Below, piece by piece: positions 1 to 8,550 of a stretch of 64,000 nucleotides of DNA. The stretch covers positions 4,276,402 through 4,340,401 of the forward strand of contig NZ_CP036264.1 of the NCBI RefSeq assembly GCF_008035925.1, written 5' to 3'. This DNA is from Stieleria maiorica. GTDB lineage: Bacteria > Planctomycetota > Planctomycetia > Pirellulales > Pirellulaceae. The notes under the pieces were generated by a model. It ran no database searches, had not been told where the DNA came from, and saw only the letters and a list, made by a program, of their open reading frames with translations. The stretch's first letter is position 1. Each line of letters opens with the position of its first letter. A program made the translations under genes and the position numbers.

Positions 1-240
1 GATCCCGGCTCGGCGAAGCATGGTTTCGGCCATCTCTTTGCTGGCGTCCTTCGGCGGGACCAAAATCGGATCGCTGGTCCACGTGCCAAAAGGTTCCAGT
101 TCTTGGTCGAGCGTGAATGGTTTGGCGGTCCGTGGATCGACCGTTGACGGCCGGACGCGTGGCTTGGAATTCGCAGTCGCTTTCGAAGCGGTGGCTTTAG
201 AATTCTTTGCGACACCAGAAACCAGAGTGGTCATTGTCAT
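1..240 (-). CDS. Unknown protein, N-terminal part, cut by window edge
   Basis: An open frame runs leftward from an ATG at 240 to the window edge (80 codons, no stop). The first 30 or so residues are rich in Ser, Thr, Lys and Ala and look like a flexible basic leader. The following part (RPSTVDPRTAKPF, then LDQELEPFGTWTSDP) looks like folded protein. There is no signal peptide. I do not recognise a family. The frame is preferred over the opposite-strand frame at 20-262 because its composition is more protein-like and its start faces the repeat-bearing gap. The rest of the gene lies outside the window. Confidence 0.5.
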   Translation of the reverse strand, partial: MTMTTLVSGVAKNSKATASKATANSKPRVRPSTVDPRTAKPFTLDQELEPFGTWTSDPILVPPKDASKEMAETMLRRAGI

Positions 241-726
241 ACGGACGCTCCCCGTGCATTAAACGTCGTGATTGGAGAAGTAGGCCTCAAGCGGCAATTG
301 TCATCAGGCCCCGACGATCGGAGATCAGGGCGCGAGAAAGCGTGGTGCCGGGCCGGTCAGATAAGTCTACCGGAAGTTGATGGTTCAGCGGCAAGGATTT
401 GTTTATCAATCTCGGGAAATCCCGGCAGATTCTGCGGGGATCCATGTCATGGGGCTCCGCGTTTGTGCAGGGGCTTCACCCCGATTCCGCTAAGCAAAGC
501 TCACCGCGGGGGGACGCCCGCGCCGGCGCGAACTGGCGGATGTCAAACGATGATCAGCCGTTTAGCGCGAGCCTACGCGGCCTGTTGATTTTGTGAGCCG
601 TAAGGCGCTAGCCTACGGGCCCTTGCCAGAGGAAAACAACGCTTACGATGGCACGATTCGTTTTTCGCCGCCCGCTGCCGTTGCCGCGAGTACCACGGCC
701 CTTCCGCGCCGGTCTGCCAGGGAAAA
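241..726. other. Intergenic gap with hairpin repeat
   Basis: No convincing gene is visible between the partial gene on the left and the end of the membrane fusion protein gene. The only structure I recognise is the AGCCGT-type repeat at 555-622, listed separately. Short plus-strand frames here (268-588, 399-596) have no recognisable content. Confidence 0.6.
555..622. repeat. AGCCGT hairpin repeat, partial copy
   Basis: Two direct units occur: AGCCGTTTAGCGCGAGCC, then AGCCGTAAGGCGCTAGCC, separated by GGCCTGTTGATT. The same core occurs at 11170-11269, 30685-30786, 57093-57217 and 60747-60872. In those copies it is arranged as an inverted repeat that should fold into a long hairpin. This copy has two left-hand arms and no right-hand arm, so it looks truncated or rearranged. 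Confidence 0.75.
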
Positions 727-1932
727 CTACTTGGCGACCACGGTGACGGGTGTGCCGGGTTCCAATTGATCGCTGGGGTATTCGATCACGCGTTCTCCCT
801 CGGCCAATCCGGAAACGATTTCTGCGTGCGATTCATTTTGAACGCCGACCTCGACTTTGCGCAATTGGGCTGCACCGTCTTGCACGACCAGCACGTGCCA
901 TTGCTGTTCGTAGCGAAACAGAGCGTTGTTGGGGATCAGTAGAGCGTTGTCGAGTTGCTTGACGGTGATCCGTGCTTCGATCCGATAGCCGTCGCCGAGC
1001 GAGGCGATACGGTCAGGCGGTTCATTGAAATCGGCGATGACGTTGACGCGCTGCTCCTCCACGCCCAGTGAGGAGATTTTGGTAAAGGCGCCCGGCTCGA
1101 CGACGCGGACGCTGCCTCGGAGCGGGCTTTGACCGCCCCAGTGTTCGATCGTGACCTCGGCACCGGAACGGATCTTGACCGCATCGGTTGACAGCACATC
1201 GATCTCCATTTCCAAATTGCGTGGATCGCCGACTTCGATCAGCGGTGTCCCAACGGCGACCACCGTCGAGCTTTTTTCCAGCACGCGGAGCACGCGTCCT
1301 TCGATGGGTGAAAAGATTTCGAAGGGCGAAACCTGGACGTTTGGATCTTCGCCTTCGAACTGATCGAGGGCGGCTTTGGCAAGTTTCAATTCGAATCGCG
1401 AGATTTCGGCGTCAAAGGCGGCCGTTTCGATGGCTTGTTTGTCAGCCAGCATGACGGATTCGGCAATGTCATACTCGTCGCGTGAGATTCCGTTTTGCGG
1501 CATCAGGCGTTGGGCGCGTTCAAACTTGGTTCGGCTCAAGTCGAAGTCGATCTCGGCTTGTCGTTCGCGGGAATCGGCTCGCAGCACGGCGGCCTCGGCG
1601 GCCTGGACCCGCGCCTGAGCCTCGGCGAGCGAGCGTTGGTCCAGCAGCGCGGGATCGCTGGGCAGGATCACCGCCAGCAAACGCCGGACATCGATGTAGT
1701 CGCCTTCGCGAAGTTCGATGCGTGACAAGCGGCCGGACACGGGAGCGGAGACGGTGTATTTTTCGCGAATCCGGGTCTTGCCGTCTTCGACCACCGACAC
1801 CCGCAGCGGACCGCTGGTTGCCCGAGTCGCCCGAACGGCAACGGGATCGGGAAACAGCGCAGCGGCGGCGACCATCGCCAGCGCGATCGCCAAGATTCCC
1901 CACAGCAAAGTCTTCAACGAGAATCGCACCAC
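727..1932 (-). CDS. Periplasmic adaptor (HlyD/RND-type membrane fusion protein)
   Basis: A 401-residue membrane fusion protein. It has one N-terminal membrane anchor (about residues 8-27), a lipoyl/barrel-sandwich half (DGKTRIREKYTVSAPVSG), a long alpha-helical hairpin rich in Ala, Glu and Arg (about 95-200), the second lipoyl half (IFSPIEGRVLRVLEKSST) and a C-terminal beta-barrel region. Such adaptors link an inner-membrane transporter to the outer envelope. The start is a GTG that overlaps the TAG of the upstream permease by one base, so translation is probably coupled. With the permease and ATPase it forms a tripartite ABC exporter. The substrate cannot be told from sequence. Confidence 0.9.
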   Translation of the reverse strand: MVRFSLKTLLWGILAIALAMVAAAALFPDPVAVRATRATSGPLRVSVVEDGKTRIREKYTVSAPVSGRLSRIELREGDYIDVRRLLAVILPSDPALLDQRSLAEAQARVQAAEAAVLRADSRERQAEIDFDLSRTKFERAQRLMPQNGISRDEYDIAESVMLADKQAIETAAFDAEISRFELKLAKAALDQFEGEDPNVQVSPFEIFSPIEGRVLRVLEKSSTVVAVGTPLIEVGDPRNLEMEIDVLSTDAVKIRSGAEVTIEHWGGQSPLRGSVRVVEPGAFTKISSLGVEEQRVNVIADFNEPPDRIASLGDGYRIEARITVKQLDNALLIPNNALFRYEQQWHVLVVQDGAAQLRKVEVGVQNESHAEIVSGLAEGERVIEYPSDQLEPGTPVTVVAK

Positions 1933-4295
1933 TAATCCCTTGTTTTGAGGACGCTGATCAGGTCCAGGTGTTTGACACGTCGTTGCACCAGGGTGGCCGA
2001 GAGGATCGTCGCGACGACCACGACCGAGGCGGCCAACAGCAGCGTGTTGCGGCTGACGACCAACGGAATCCGGTAATTGTCGGTATCCAACCCTGCGGTC
2101 GTGATGGCCGCCAAACCGTACCCGATCAGGCAGCCCAGCGGGATCGCAAGTGCGGTAAAAATAATGATCTCGCCCAACAAAACGGTGCTGACTTCACGAT
2201 TGGTGAATCCGATGACCCGCATGGTCGCCAAGTCGCGTTGACGCTCGGACAGCGAGATCCTGGCCGTGTTATAAACGACGCCGACGGCGATCACCGCGGC
2301 AAACATGACGATGAACGAACGCATCACCAAAATATTCTCCGCCACGGTCTGTTCAAAACTCTGCATCATCGCGTCTTTGATCGTCACACTGCCCACACCG
2401 GGGCGTTGTTCCAGTTCGGCGAAGACCGCATCGATGCGGTTCGGATCCACTTTTAAAAACGCACCCGATGCGACGTTCGATTCCTGTAGAACCTCGTGCA
2501 GCCGAGTCTTGTTCATGTAGGCATTCAGCCCCGCGAACTCCTCCACGATCGCGGAGACTTCCAGCGTCAACGTCGGGCGTTTCCCTTCCAACACTTCGAC
2601 GATCACCTGATCGCCGACCGTCGTGCCCAGGATCTCCGCCAGCTTGCTGTTGAGCATGATGCCGTACTGGGGAATTCGGACCGGTCGCTCATCGACATCC
2701 AGCAAACGATACAGTTGCGGATCGGGCAGCAGACCCATGATACCGATCCGCCGCGAACGATTTTGAAATCGGATCCGTGTCGCGACGCTACGCATCGTTT
2801 CACTTTCCAACACGCCGTCCAGATTCTGCACTTCGTAGATCACCGATTCGGTCGCCGGTTCGACAAAGGTGACGGTCAGGTCCTGTCGCTGTGCCAGACG
2901 GAACTGAAAGAGCATCATGTAGTTCATGGCGTCGAGCGAAAAATTACCCAGCACCATCACGGCGACGGCCATGGAAATCCCGACGATCGAAAGCCCGGCG
3001 CGGAGCGGCCGCCGGGTCACGTTGCGAATCACCATTCGCATCTCCGGCGCGATCCAGCGTTTGGGCAGCAAACGTTCCCACCACGACGTTCGATAGGTCG
3101 GCGGGGCTTCGGGCCGCATCGCTTCGGCCGGTGGCAAGGTGACGGCCGAGCGGACCGAAACAAAGGTTCCCACGACGGCGGCGACGGTGGTCATCAGGAA
3201 CGCCGCCGCGACGGCCGGCCAGTTGACAAGAAAATCCAAGGCCGGGAATTTGTAAAATTCCTCATACATTCCCATCATGCTGGCCCCCATCCAGAATCCG
3301 AAGCCCGAGCCGGCGATCGACCCGCCGACGGTGATCACGAAAACCAAATTCAAGTAGTGCGCGCCGACTTCGAAATCGGAGTAGCCGAACGCTTTCAGGG
3401 CGGCGATCTGCTCGCGTTGTTGAGAGATGATCCGCGAAACCGCGATGTTCAGCAAAAATGCAGCGACTCCCAAAAAGATCGCCGGCGCCATCACCGCCAT
3501 GCCACGTAGTTGAGATAGTTCATCGGACAGGTAGCGATGCGACAGTTGCTCGTCGCGGTCATACGAACCGACGCTTCCGTAGGGCTTGAGCAAGCGGTCG
3601 AGTTCATCGATGACGCGGTCGGTCTCGTGCCCCAGTGCCAAGCGGACCGAGACGTTGTTGAATGCTCCGGTCATGTCAAAGGCGGCTTCCAGGTCACGTC
3701 GGCCGATCCAAAAAATTCCGAACCGCTTGTCATCCGGCAAGATGCTGCCCGGTTGCACTTGAATGACGTACTCCGGCGACAACGCGATGCCGACAATCTT
3801 CATCACCTGGGTCTTGCCGTTGATGATCGCGCGGACCTGGTCGCCGGGGACAAAACCGTGGGCCTTGGCAAACACCTCCGAGACGACGACTTCGCCGCTG
3901 TGGAGCGGTTCGATCATTCGACCCCGCCGAATGTAGACCTGGTTCAATTCGCTTTGGCCGCGGTCGGGAATGCTGATCAGCCGGGCCGTGGCCGGTTCAG
4001 ACATTCCGGGGACATCCAGCAACACGTCATACACCAATCGTGTTTCGACCGCAGCGACCCCTTCGATGTCCCGCAACCGCGACAGCATCGCATCGGGCGT
4101 GCGGTGCGTTGATGAAAACAGGTCTGCGAATCGATAGTCGCGGTAGAATGCGTCCTTCGTCGCCGTCAATGACCGATACGCACACATCGACATCACAAAC
4201 GTCGCCACCCCGGCGGCGATGACCAACACGATCGCCGAGGCTTGGCCACGCAACTGATACAGGTCCCGAAGCAGTTTGCGATCCAGCTTTCGCAT
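1932..4295 (-). CDS. ABC transporter permease with two FtsX domains
   Basis: A 787-residue integral membrane protein of the FtsX/MacB-permease class. It begins with a membrane segment (about residues 18-38) and a periplasmic domain. A first three-helix FtsX block follows (about 265-385), then a second periplasmic domain (about 440-640) and a second FtsX block (about 660-775; LSERQRDLATMRVIGFT is a typical FtsX cytoplasmic loop). This layout matches LolC/E- or DevC-like exporters that work with a separate ATPase. It lies 3 bp from the ATPase stop and overlaps the adaptor start, so the three genes form one leftward operon. A lipid, lipoprotein or glycolipid cargo is possible but not shown. Confidence 0.9.
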   Translation of the reverse strand: MRKLDRKLLRDLYQLRGQASAIVLVIAAGVATFVMSMCAYRSLTATKDAFYRDYRFADLFSSTHRTPDAMLSRLRDIEGVAAVETRLVYDVLLDVPGMSEPATARLISIPDRGQSELNQVYIRRGRMIEPLHSGEVVVSEVFAKAHGFVPGDQVRAIINGKTQVMKIVGIALSPEYVIQVQPGSILPDDKRFGIFWIGRRDLEAAFDMTGAFNNVSVRLALGHETDRVIDELDRLLKPYGSVGSYDRDEQLSHRYLSDELSQLRGMAVMAPAIFLGVAAFLLNIAVSRIISQQREQIAALKAFGYSDFEVGAHYLNLVFVITVGGSIAGSGFGFWMGASMMGMYEEFYKFPALDFLVNWPAVAAAFLMTTVAAVVGTFVSVRSAVTLPPAEAMRPEAPPTYRTSWWERLLPKRWIAPEMRMVIRNVTRRPLRAGLSIVGISMAVAVMVLGNFSLDAMNYMMLFQFRLAQRQDLTVTFVEPATESVIYEVQNLDGVLESETMRSVATRIRFQNRSRRIGIMGLLPDPQLYRLLDVDERPVRIPQYGIMLNSKLAEILGTTVGDQVIVEVLEGKRPTLTLEVSAIVEEFAGLNAYMNKTRLHEVLQESNVASGAFLKVDPNRIDAVFAELEQRPGVGSVTIKDAMMQSFEQTVAENILVMRSFIVMFAAVIAVGVVYNTARISLSERQRDLATMRVIGFTNREVSTVLLGEIIIFTALAIPLGCLIGYGLAAITTAGLDTDNYRIPLVVSRNTLLLAASVVVVATILSATLVQRRVKHLDLISVLKTRD

Positions 4296-4298
4296 CGC

Positions 4299-5030
4299 TC
4301 ACCACCTCAGGTCTTGTGCCGAAATCTTGGTCGAATTGGATTCGATCCCGGCGATCTGACCATCGGACAACAGGATCACCCGATCGGCCATTTTGGCGAT
4401 TTCCGCGTTGTGCGTGATCACCGCCGTGGTCGTCCCCAATTGTCGATTGATCTGTCCGATCGCCTGCAGCACGACGATGCCGGTTTGCACGTCCAACGCG
4501 CCGGTCGGTTCGTCGCACAGCAAGACCTTGGGGTTCTTTGCGATCGCGCGGGCGATCGCGACCCGCTGTTGTTCCCCGCCGGACAGCTGTGCGGGGAAGT
4601 GGTCCGCGCGGTCTTTTAATCCCACCATGTCCAACGCCTCCAACACGTCCATCGGATCGGCGGCGATCTCGGTGATCAATTCGACGTTCTCTCGGGCCGT
4701 CAAGCTGGGGATCAGGTTGTAAAACTGAAACACGAATCCCACGTTGTCACGACGATAGCGTGTCAGCTGTGACGGATCGCTGGCGGTCAGTTCTCGGTCT
4801 AGATAGTGAACCGAGCCCGAACTGGGCGCGTCCAGTCCGCCCAGGATGTTCAGCAACGTCGACTTTCCGCTGCCCGATGCCCCCAGCAAGACGACGAACT
4901 CGCCTTCGTACAGATCCAAGCTGACGCCCCGCAACGCGTGCACCTTGACCTCGCCCATTTGATAGATCTTGGCGATGTCGACGGCCCGAAACACACATCG
5001 CTGCTCGGTGGGGGGATTCAAAGAATTCAT
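4299..5030 (-). CDS. ABC transporter ATP-binding protein (LolD/MacB-type)
   Basis: This is the ATPase of the exporter. It has Walker [11 protein letters not shown]-loop [21 protein letters not shown] signature [14 protein letters not shown], Walker [13 protein letters not shown] and the H-loop His in AVITHN. The length (243 residues) is normal for LolD-like subunits. I chose the ATG at 5030. An in-frame TTG at 5060 would add ten residues with no family support. It is the first gene of the operon with the permease and adaptor. Confidence 0.92.
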   Translation of the reverse strand: MNSLNPPTEQRCVFRAVDIAKIYQMGEVKVHALRGVSLDLYEGEFVVLLGASGSGKSTLLNILGGLDAPSSGSVHYLDRELTASDPSQLTRYRRDNVGFVFQFYNLIPSLTARENVELITEIAADPMDVLEALDMVGLKDRADHFPAQLSGGEQQRVAIARAIAKNPKVLLCDEPTGALDVQTGIVVLQAIGQINRQLGTTTAVITHNAEIAKMADRVILLSDGQIAGIESNSTKISAQDLRW

Positions 5031-5173
5031 CTGCACAGGAACGGAGCCGGTTTTCGTCAATGATCGTCACGCATCGGAGACGCTGGCAAGAGTACCCCCA
5101 TGGGCAAGAGCGTTGCAACCGTTGGTGTTTCGGCTTGAGGGACCGTCCAGCTTAGGGCGATGCTTTTCTTGGG

Positions 5174-5240
5174 GGACGATGGCCCTTCCGGGCCGTCGCC
5201 CGTGGGGCTTTAGCGCGACGACCTAGAAAGGACGTCGTAC
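5174..5240. repeat. REP-like GACGTCC palindromic pair
   Basis: The left arm GACGATGGCCCTTCCGGGCC and the right arm GACGACCTAGAAAGGACGTC are imperfect inverted copies separated by a short loop. The same unit recurs at 6902-6997 and 26546-26605. Its position upstream of the ABC operon and the cytochrome gene, between divergent transcripts, is compatible with a REP-like element. Confidence 0.7.
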
Positions 5241-5355
5241 AAGACAATTTGATTCTGATGACGAAATCGCTTGTCCTTTGGCACATCGGTTGCAACTTTG
5301 ACGATCCAGCAGCGCGACTGTGCACTCTTTTTCCTCCCGCAATCCAAACAGATCC

Positions 5356-5811
5356 ATGGTCAATGATGTCAAAAAGGTCTTGGGCGTTGTTTTGTTGTCG
5401 ACGGTTGCGGGCTGTACGTCGGATCCGAAATCGGGTTGGGGATTCACCTTGCCCGAAGGGGATGCCGTGCGTGGCAAAGCGACGTTTGTGGAATTGAAAT
5501 GCAACGCTTGCCACACGGTGGCCGGCGTGGAGTTGGACCAGACAAACCCCGAAGAGGTGGCCACGGTTGCCCTGGGAGGCACGAAGGGCTACGTCGTGAC
5601 CTACGGCGAGCTTGTCACGTCGATCATCAACCCTTCCCACCGATTCGCGCTCGGCTACATATCCGAGGAGATCAAGGAAGGCGAGGTCTCCAAGATGCGA
5701 CTGTACAACGACGAAATGACCGTGACACAGCTGTCTGATTTAGTAACGTTCTTGCAAGAGCATTACCAGGTCGAGATCTATGTTCCGACGCCGTTTGTGC
5801 CCTACTACTGA
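5356..5811 (+). CDS. Lipoprotein cytochrome c, single heme
   Basis: From the ATG at 5356 this is a 151-residue protein with a short signal peptide ending in lipobox VAGC, so it is predicted to be an envelope lipoprotein. A CNACH motif (CxxCH) gives one covalent c-type heme. The mid-region contains a Met (SKMRLYNDEMT) that could be the axial ligand, and the C-terminal VTQLSDLVTFLQEHY helix is typical of small class I cytochromes. An upstream in-frame start at 5320 adds 12 residues that would spoil the signal peptide. It is a likely electron carrier with unknown partners. It converges on the HhH gene with only 19 bp between stops. Confidence 0.85.
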   Translation: MVNDVKKVLGVVLLSTVAGCTSDPKSGWGFTLPEGDAVRGKATFVELKCNACHTVAGVELDQTNPEEVATVALGGTKGYVVTYGELVTSIINPSHRFALGYISEEIKEGEVSKMRLYNDEMTVTQLSDLVTFLQEHYQVEIYVPTPFVPYY

Positions 5812-5830
5812 AACCACGCGGCGCTGGTCG

Positions 5831-6760
5831 TCATTGTGGTTGCTTCCGTAGGTAGACTTCGCGGCATTCGTCTTCGCGGCCGCGAATGATGCGGCAGCCG
5901 TGCAGTTTTCCGAATTGTGATGTGATCACCGTCCAACGACCGTGTTGTTGATCGTCGTCGCGGTAGATGACGACCCAGTCCTTGGTCGTATTCAATTCAT
6001 GTGCCCTGGCGGAGTTGGAGTACAGTGCGGTGTAGTGACGACCGTCTCGCTCGGTGTGCAAGATCGGCAACCAAGCGACGTTGCCGGGGTTGAACTTGGT
6101 CGGGGCGACCTTCGGCAGTTTGTCCTGTTGGGCTTTTTGGCGGTATTCCGCATCGATGTCCAAGATTTCTCGTACCGGAATCGAACGGTCGGTGGCCGGG
6201 TACAAGGGCGCCGTCGGACTGGGGGAGCGACGCAGACGTTCGGCGAGCACTTCTTGGATCGCCGCGGCACGCTTCTTTCCGATCCCGGGCACTTCATCCA
6301 ATTTGCCGTTGATCGCGGCGCTGTAGAGTTCGGGCAGGGTTTCGACGTGTAAGGCATCGTAGATTCGGTGGGCCAGTTCGGGACCGATCGTCGGCAAGGT
6401 CGTAAAAATCTTTTCGGCGGTCGCTTCACCACGCAGTCGGTCCAGCAGGGGGACACGACCGGTTCGTAGATACTGGTCGATCAAACTGGCGATCGATTGG
6501 CCGACCGTTTCGATTCGGATCAGCCCGTCGATGCCGTGCTTTTGGTCGATCCAACGGACGGGCGTTTGCAGGTTCAGCAGCGTCCCGGCGGCCTTGCGGT
6601 AGGCCGACACGCGGAATCCGCTGGCGTGTTGCGATTCCAGCAGACTGGCGATTTCACCCAGGTGATTGGCGATCCGCCGGTTCTCATCCAGGCCGGATTG
6701 TCGCCGCTGGGCGGGATCGTCGACCGGAAAGAGCGACGCCTGGGAATTTGCATTTTCCAT
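5831..6760 (-). CDS. PolX-like helix-hairpin-helix protein without polymerase domain
   Basis: A 309-residue protein from the ATG at 6760. Residues about 25-110 resemble the 8-kDa domain of family X DNA polymerases (NRRIANHLGEIASLLE, FRVSAYRKAAGTL). Two helix-hairpin-helix motifs follow at about 122-135 (LPTIGPELAHRIYD) and 157-176 (VPGIGKKRAAAIQEVLAERL). The palm domain with the catalytic Asp pair is absent. Instead, residues about 205-309 form a compact domain (HTERDGRHYTALYSNSARAHELN, with DDDQQHGRWTVITSQ further on) that I do not recognise. A role in binding gapped or structured DNA is inferred from the HhH motifs. The frame continues upstream to 7174, but that part reads like non-coding repeat sequence. 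Confidence 0.8.
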   Translation of the reverse strand: MENANSQASLFPVDDPAQRRQSGLDENRRIANHLGEIASLLESQHASGFRVSAYRKAAGTLLNLQTPVRWIDQKHGIDGLIRIETVGQSIASLIDQYLRTGRVPLLDRLRGEATAEKIFTTLPTIGPELAHRIYDALHVETLPELYSAAINGKLDEVPGIGKKRAAAIQEVLAERLRRSPSPTAPLYPATDRSIPVREILDIDAEYRQKAQQDKLPKVAPTKFNPGNVAWLPILHTERDGRHYTALYSNSARAHELNTTKDWVVIYRDDDQQHGRWTVITSQFGKLHGCRIIRGREDECREVYLRKQPQ

Positions 6761-6901
6761 GACACACCGCCTGCAGGTTTGTGGTTGTCCGATCGTCACC
6801 AGAAAACCCCGTCGGGTTTGTACAATGATATACCTGCAACGCGGGTGCCGTTGCGGACGCAACCGTTTCACCAAGTACAACGGCCCCGCGCGGGCGGTCT
6901 G

Positions 6902-6997
6902 GTACGATGGCCCTTCCGGGCCGTCGAGCAGTGTGACGCGACGACCCGGAAGGGACGTCGTACTGCAACTCAGCGACGACCCGGAAGGGACGTCGTT
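6902..6997. repeat. REP-like GACGTCC repeats, three units
   Basis: Three units lie here: GTACGATGGCCCTTCCGGGC on one strand at 6902, and two copies of GACGACCCGGAAGGGACGTC at 6940 and 6976. The first two form an inverted pair with a short loop. The third unit lies inside the reading frame of the methyltransferase and supplies its last residues. Confidence 0.8.
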
Positions 6998-7422
6998 CTG
7001 CGCCGCGGGAACAGACGCCCCACGCGTCGTTGGTACGCCTGGTAGTCGTCGAAGCGGTCTCGCATCGAGTCTTCCTCGTGTTTCGCTTTGGCAGATAACA
7101 CCAATAGCAACACGACCCAGCTGGCCAAACGCCACCAGCGAAAGGGAGTCAGCAGCAAAGCCGCGGTGAACCACAGCAGGCCGGTGTACATCGGGTGGCG
7201 GACGATGGCGTACGGCCCATCGGTCAGCAATCGGGTGCTGTCAGTCGCTGAGGGATGAATACGGATCTTGTTCCATCCCATCTTTGCCCACGCCCAAACC
7301 GCCAACACGATCCCCGGCGCCGCGACCGAGAGCGCCGCCAGCGGCAGTGGCGACCACTGTGCCGACAGCACCAGCGCCGCGGCGAGAAGGAATTGGGCAA
7401 AGACGAGAAACCAAAGCAACAT
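6970..7422 (-). CDS. Isoprenylcysteine methyltransferase-like membrane protein
   Basis: From the ATG at 7422 this is a 150-residue protein with four or five hydrophobic segments. It carries the ICMT/PEMT-family signature DGPYAIVRHPMYTGLLWF and the later acidic AKHEEDSMRDRF. These are the S-adenosylmethionine site of small membrane methyltransferases that modify prenyl-Cys, phospholipids or related targets. The longer frame starting at 7524 adds a Cys/Pro-rich leader with no family support. The last ten residues (RRRTTSLPGRR) are encoded by a REP-like repeat, suggesting the original C-terminus was replaced. The substrate is unknown. Confidence 0.8.
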   Translation of the reverse strand: MLLWFLVFAQFLLAAALVLSAQWSPLPLAALSVAAPGIVLAVWAWAKMGWNKIRIHPSATDSTRLLTDGPYAIVRHPMYTGLLWFTAALLLTPFRWWRLASWVVLLLVLSAKAKHEEDSMRDRFDDYQAYQRRVGRLFPRRRTTSLPGRR

Positions 7423-7615
7423 ACGGAATTGAGACGTTGGGTGTGCGAAAACGGCCGTCCAGGCCGACGTGCGTGACCAGGACGCACAGGGTGGCGGGCA
7501 ATTCGAACACTTGGAAATTGGCACGCGAGATGCATTTTACCGTTTGCACACAGCGTCCAAGCATTCGAGCGGTGCTTCGGTCCTGACGTCGCCCTTCAAA
7601 CCAAGAGGCTGAGCG

Positions 7616-7744
7616 ATGAGCCGCATCAATTGGAAGGACTCTCCGCACGAGAAGATCTTCTGGGTCTCGGTGATCGTGATCGCCATCATGTCGCTGCTGA
7701 TTTTCGCCAAAACCGTGGCCGGAACCCTTCACGCACTACTTTAG
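7616..7744 (+). CDS. 42-residue single-pass membrane protein
   Basis: A short frame with ATG at 7616 and TAG at 7744, preceded by AAGAGG, a fair ribosome binding site. The product starts MSRINWKDSPHEKIFWVSV, has one hydrophobic helix (about residues 14-36) and ends in a short polar tail. No domain is recognisable. The flavodoxin gene starts 30 bp downstream on the same strand, so the two may be co-transcribed. Good Shine-Dalgarno spacing and a clean membrane helix support it. There is no family evidence. Confidence 0.6.
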   Translation: MSRINWKDSPHEKIFWVSVIVIAIMSLLIFAKTVAGTLHALL

Positions 7745-7774
7745 TACTTTCATGTTCCAACCAGGACCGATTGC

Positions 7775-8419
7775 ATGCGGACTTTGATCCTCTTTGCGAC
7801 CGATGAAGGTCAAACCGAAAAGATCGCCGTTCGCATCTCCGAACGGCTTGCCGAGCAGGGCTTTGCATCGGACCGGCACAACATCGCGGTTGACCCCGAA
7901 ACACCGATCGCGCTGGATGCGTACGATGCGGTGATCGTCGGTTCTCCGATCCACTACTCGCACTACGATGCGCGGTTGGCCGACTACCTGAAACAATTTC
8001 GTGACGTGTTGCATGAGATGCCATCGGCGTTCTTTTCGGTCAGTCTGGGGATCCTGAGCGACGCGGAAACCGAGCGCGAGGAAGTGCGAAAGATCACCGA
8101 CGCCTATCTGAGCGAAACCGACTGGAACCCGCTGTTGAAAATTCATTTCGCCGGCGCCCTGTCGTATTCCAGGTACAACTGGTTGAAACGCAAGCTGATG
8201 CAGATCATCGCAAGAAAAGCCGGCAGCCCGACCGACACGCGTTTCGATTACGAGTTCACCAATTGGGTCCAAGTCGATCAATTCGTCGACCAGTTTGTCG
8301 AGTTCGTCAATCGCTGCAAACAGTCCGACGAACTGTACCAACAACGCACGATCTACTCGACGCCGACACGCCGCTATTCGGTCGCCCATCTCCGCGCCCA
8401 AGCGGAAGAGTCGGCCTGA
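7775..8419 (+). CDS. HemG-like flavodoxin family protein
   Basis: A 214-residue protein with a flavodoxin fold. The FMN phosphate loop is FATDEGQTEKIA at residues 7-18, and YDAVIVGSPIHYSHYDARL is the second FMN-contacting strand and loop. The long central insertion with SYSRYNWLKRKLMQIIARK resembles the HemG protoporphyrinogen IX dehydrogenase (menaquinone) group. HemG oxidises protoporphyrinogen IX to protoporphyrin IX during heme synthesis. The C-terminal 25 residues are extra and polar. It could also be another menaquinone-linked flavodoxin, as no other heme gene lies nearby. Confidence 0.75.
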   Translation: MRTLILFATDEGQTEKIAVRISERLAEQGFASDRHNIAVDPETPIALDAYDAVIVGSPIHYSHYDARLADYLKQFRDVLHEMPSAFFSVSLGILSDAETEREEVRKITDAYLSETDWNPLLKIHFAGALSYSRYNWLKRKLMQIIARKAGSPTDTRFDYEFTNWVQVDQFVDQFVEFVNRCKQSDELYQQRTIYSTPTRRYSVAHLRAQAEESA

Positions 8420-8550
8420 AGCCTGTGACGATTCGTTGCATGGTATTGGTATGGTTCGTGCACTTGTTGCCGCGGGACAGACCGAGCGGAAAAGCAGTGG
8501 AATAGGATTCCAGCCTGTCTTCCGTTGAGTGGACCACAGGGCATGCGACG

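Noticed and set aside
1482..2456. Long plus-strand frame of 324 codons opposite the exporter genes
   Set aside because: It is very rich in Arg, Asp and Gly, has no domain, and lies wholly antisense to two well-supported genes.
2496..3509. 337-codon plus-strand frame
   Set aside because: His/Arg/Asp-rich shadow of the FtsX permease gene, created by high GC and codon bias.
6761..7174. N-terminal extension of the HhH protein (138 codons)
   Set aside because: It is composed of repeat-derived Ser/Arg/Pro-rich sequence and overlaps the neighbouring methyltransferase gene.
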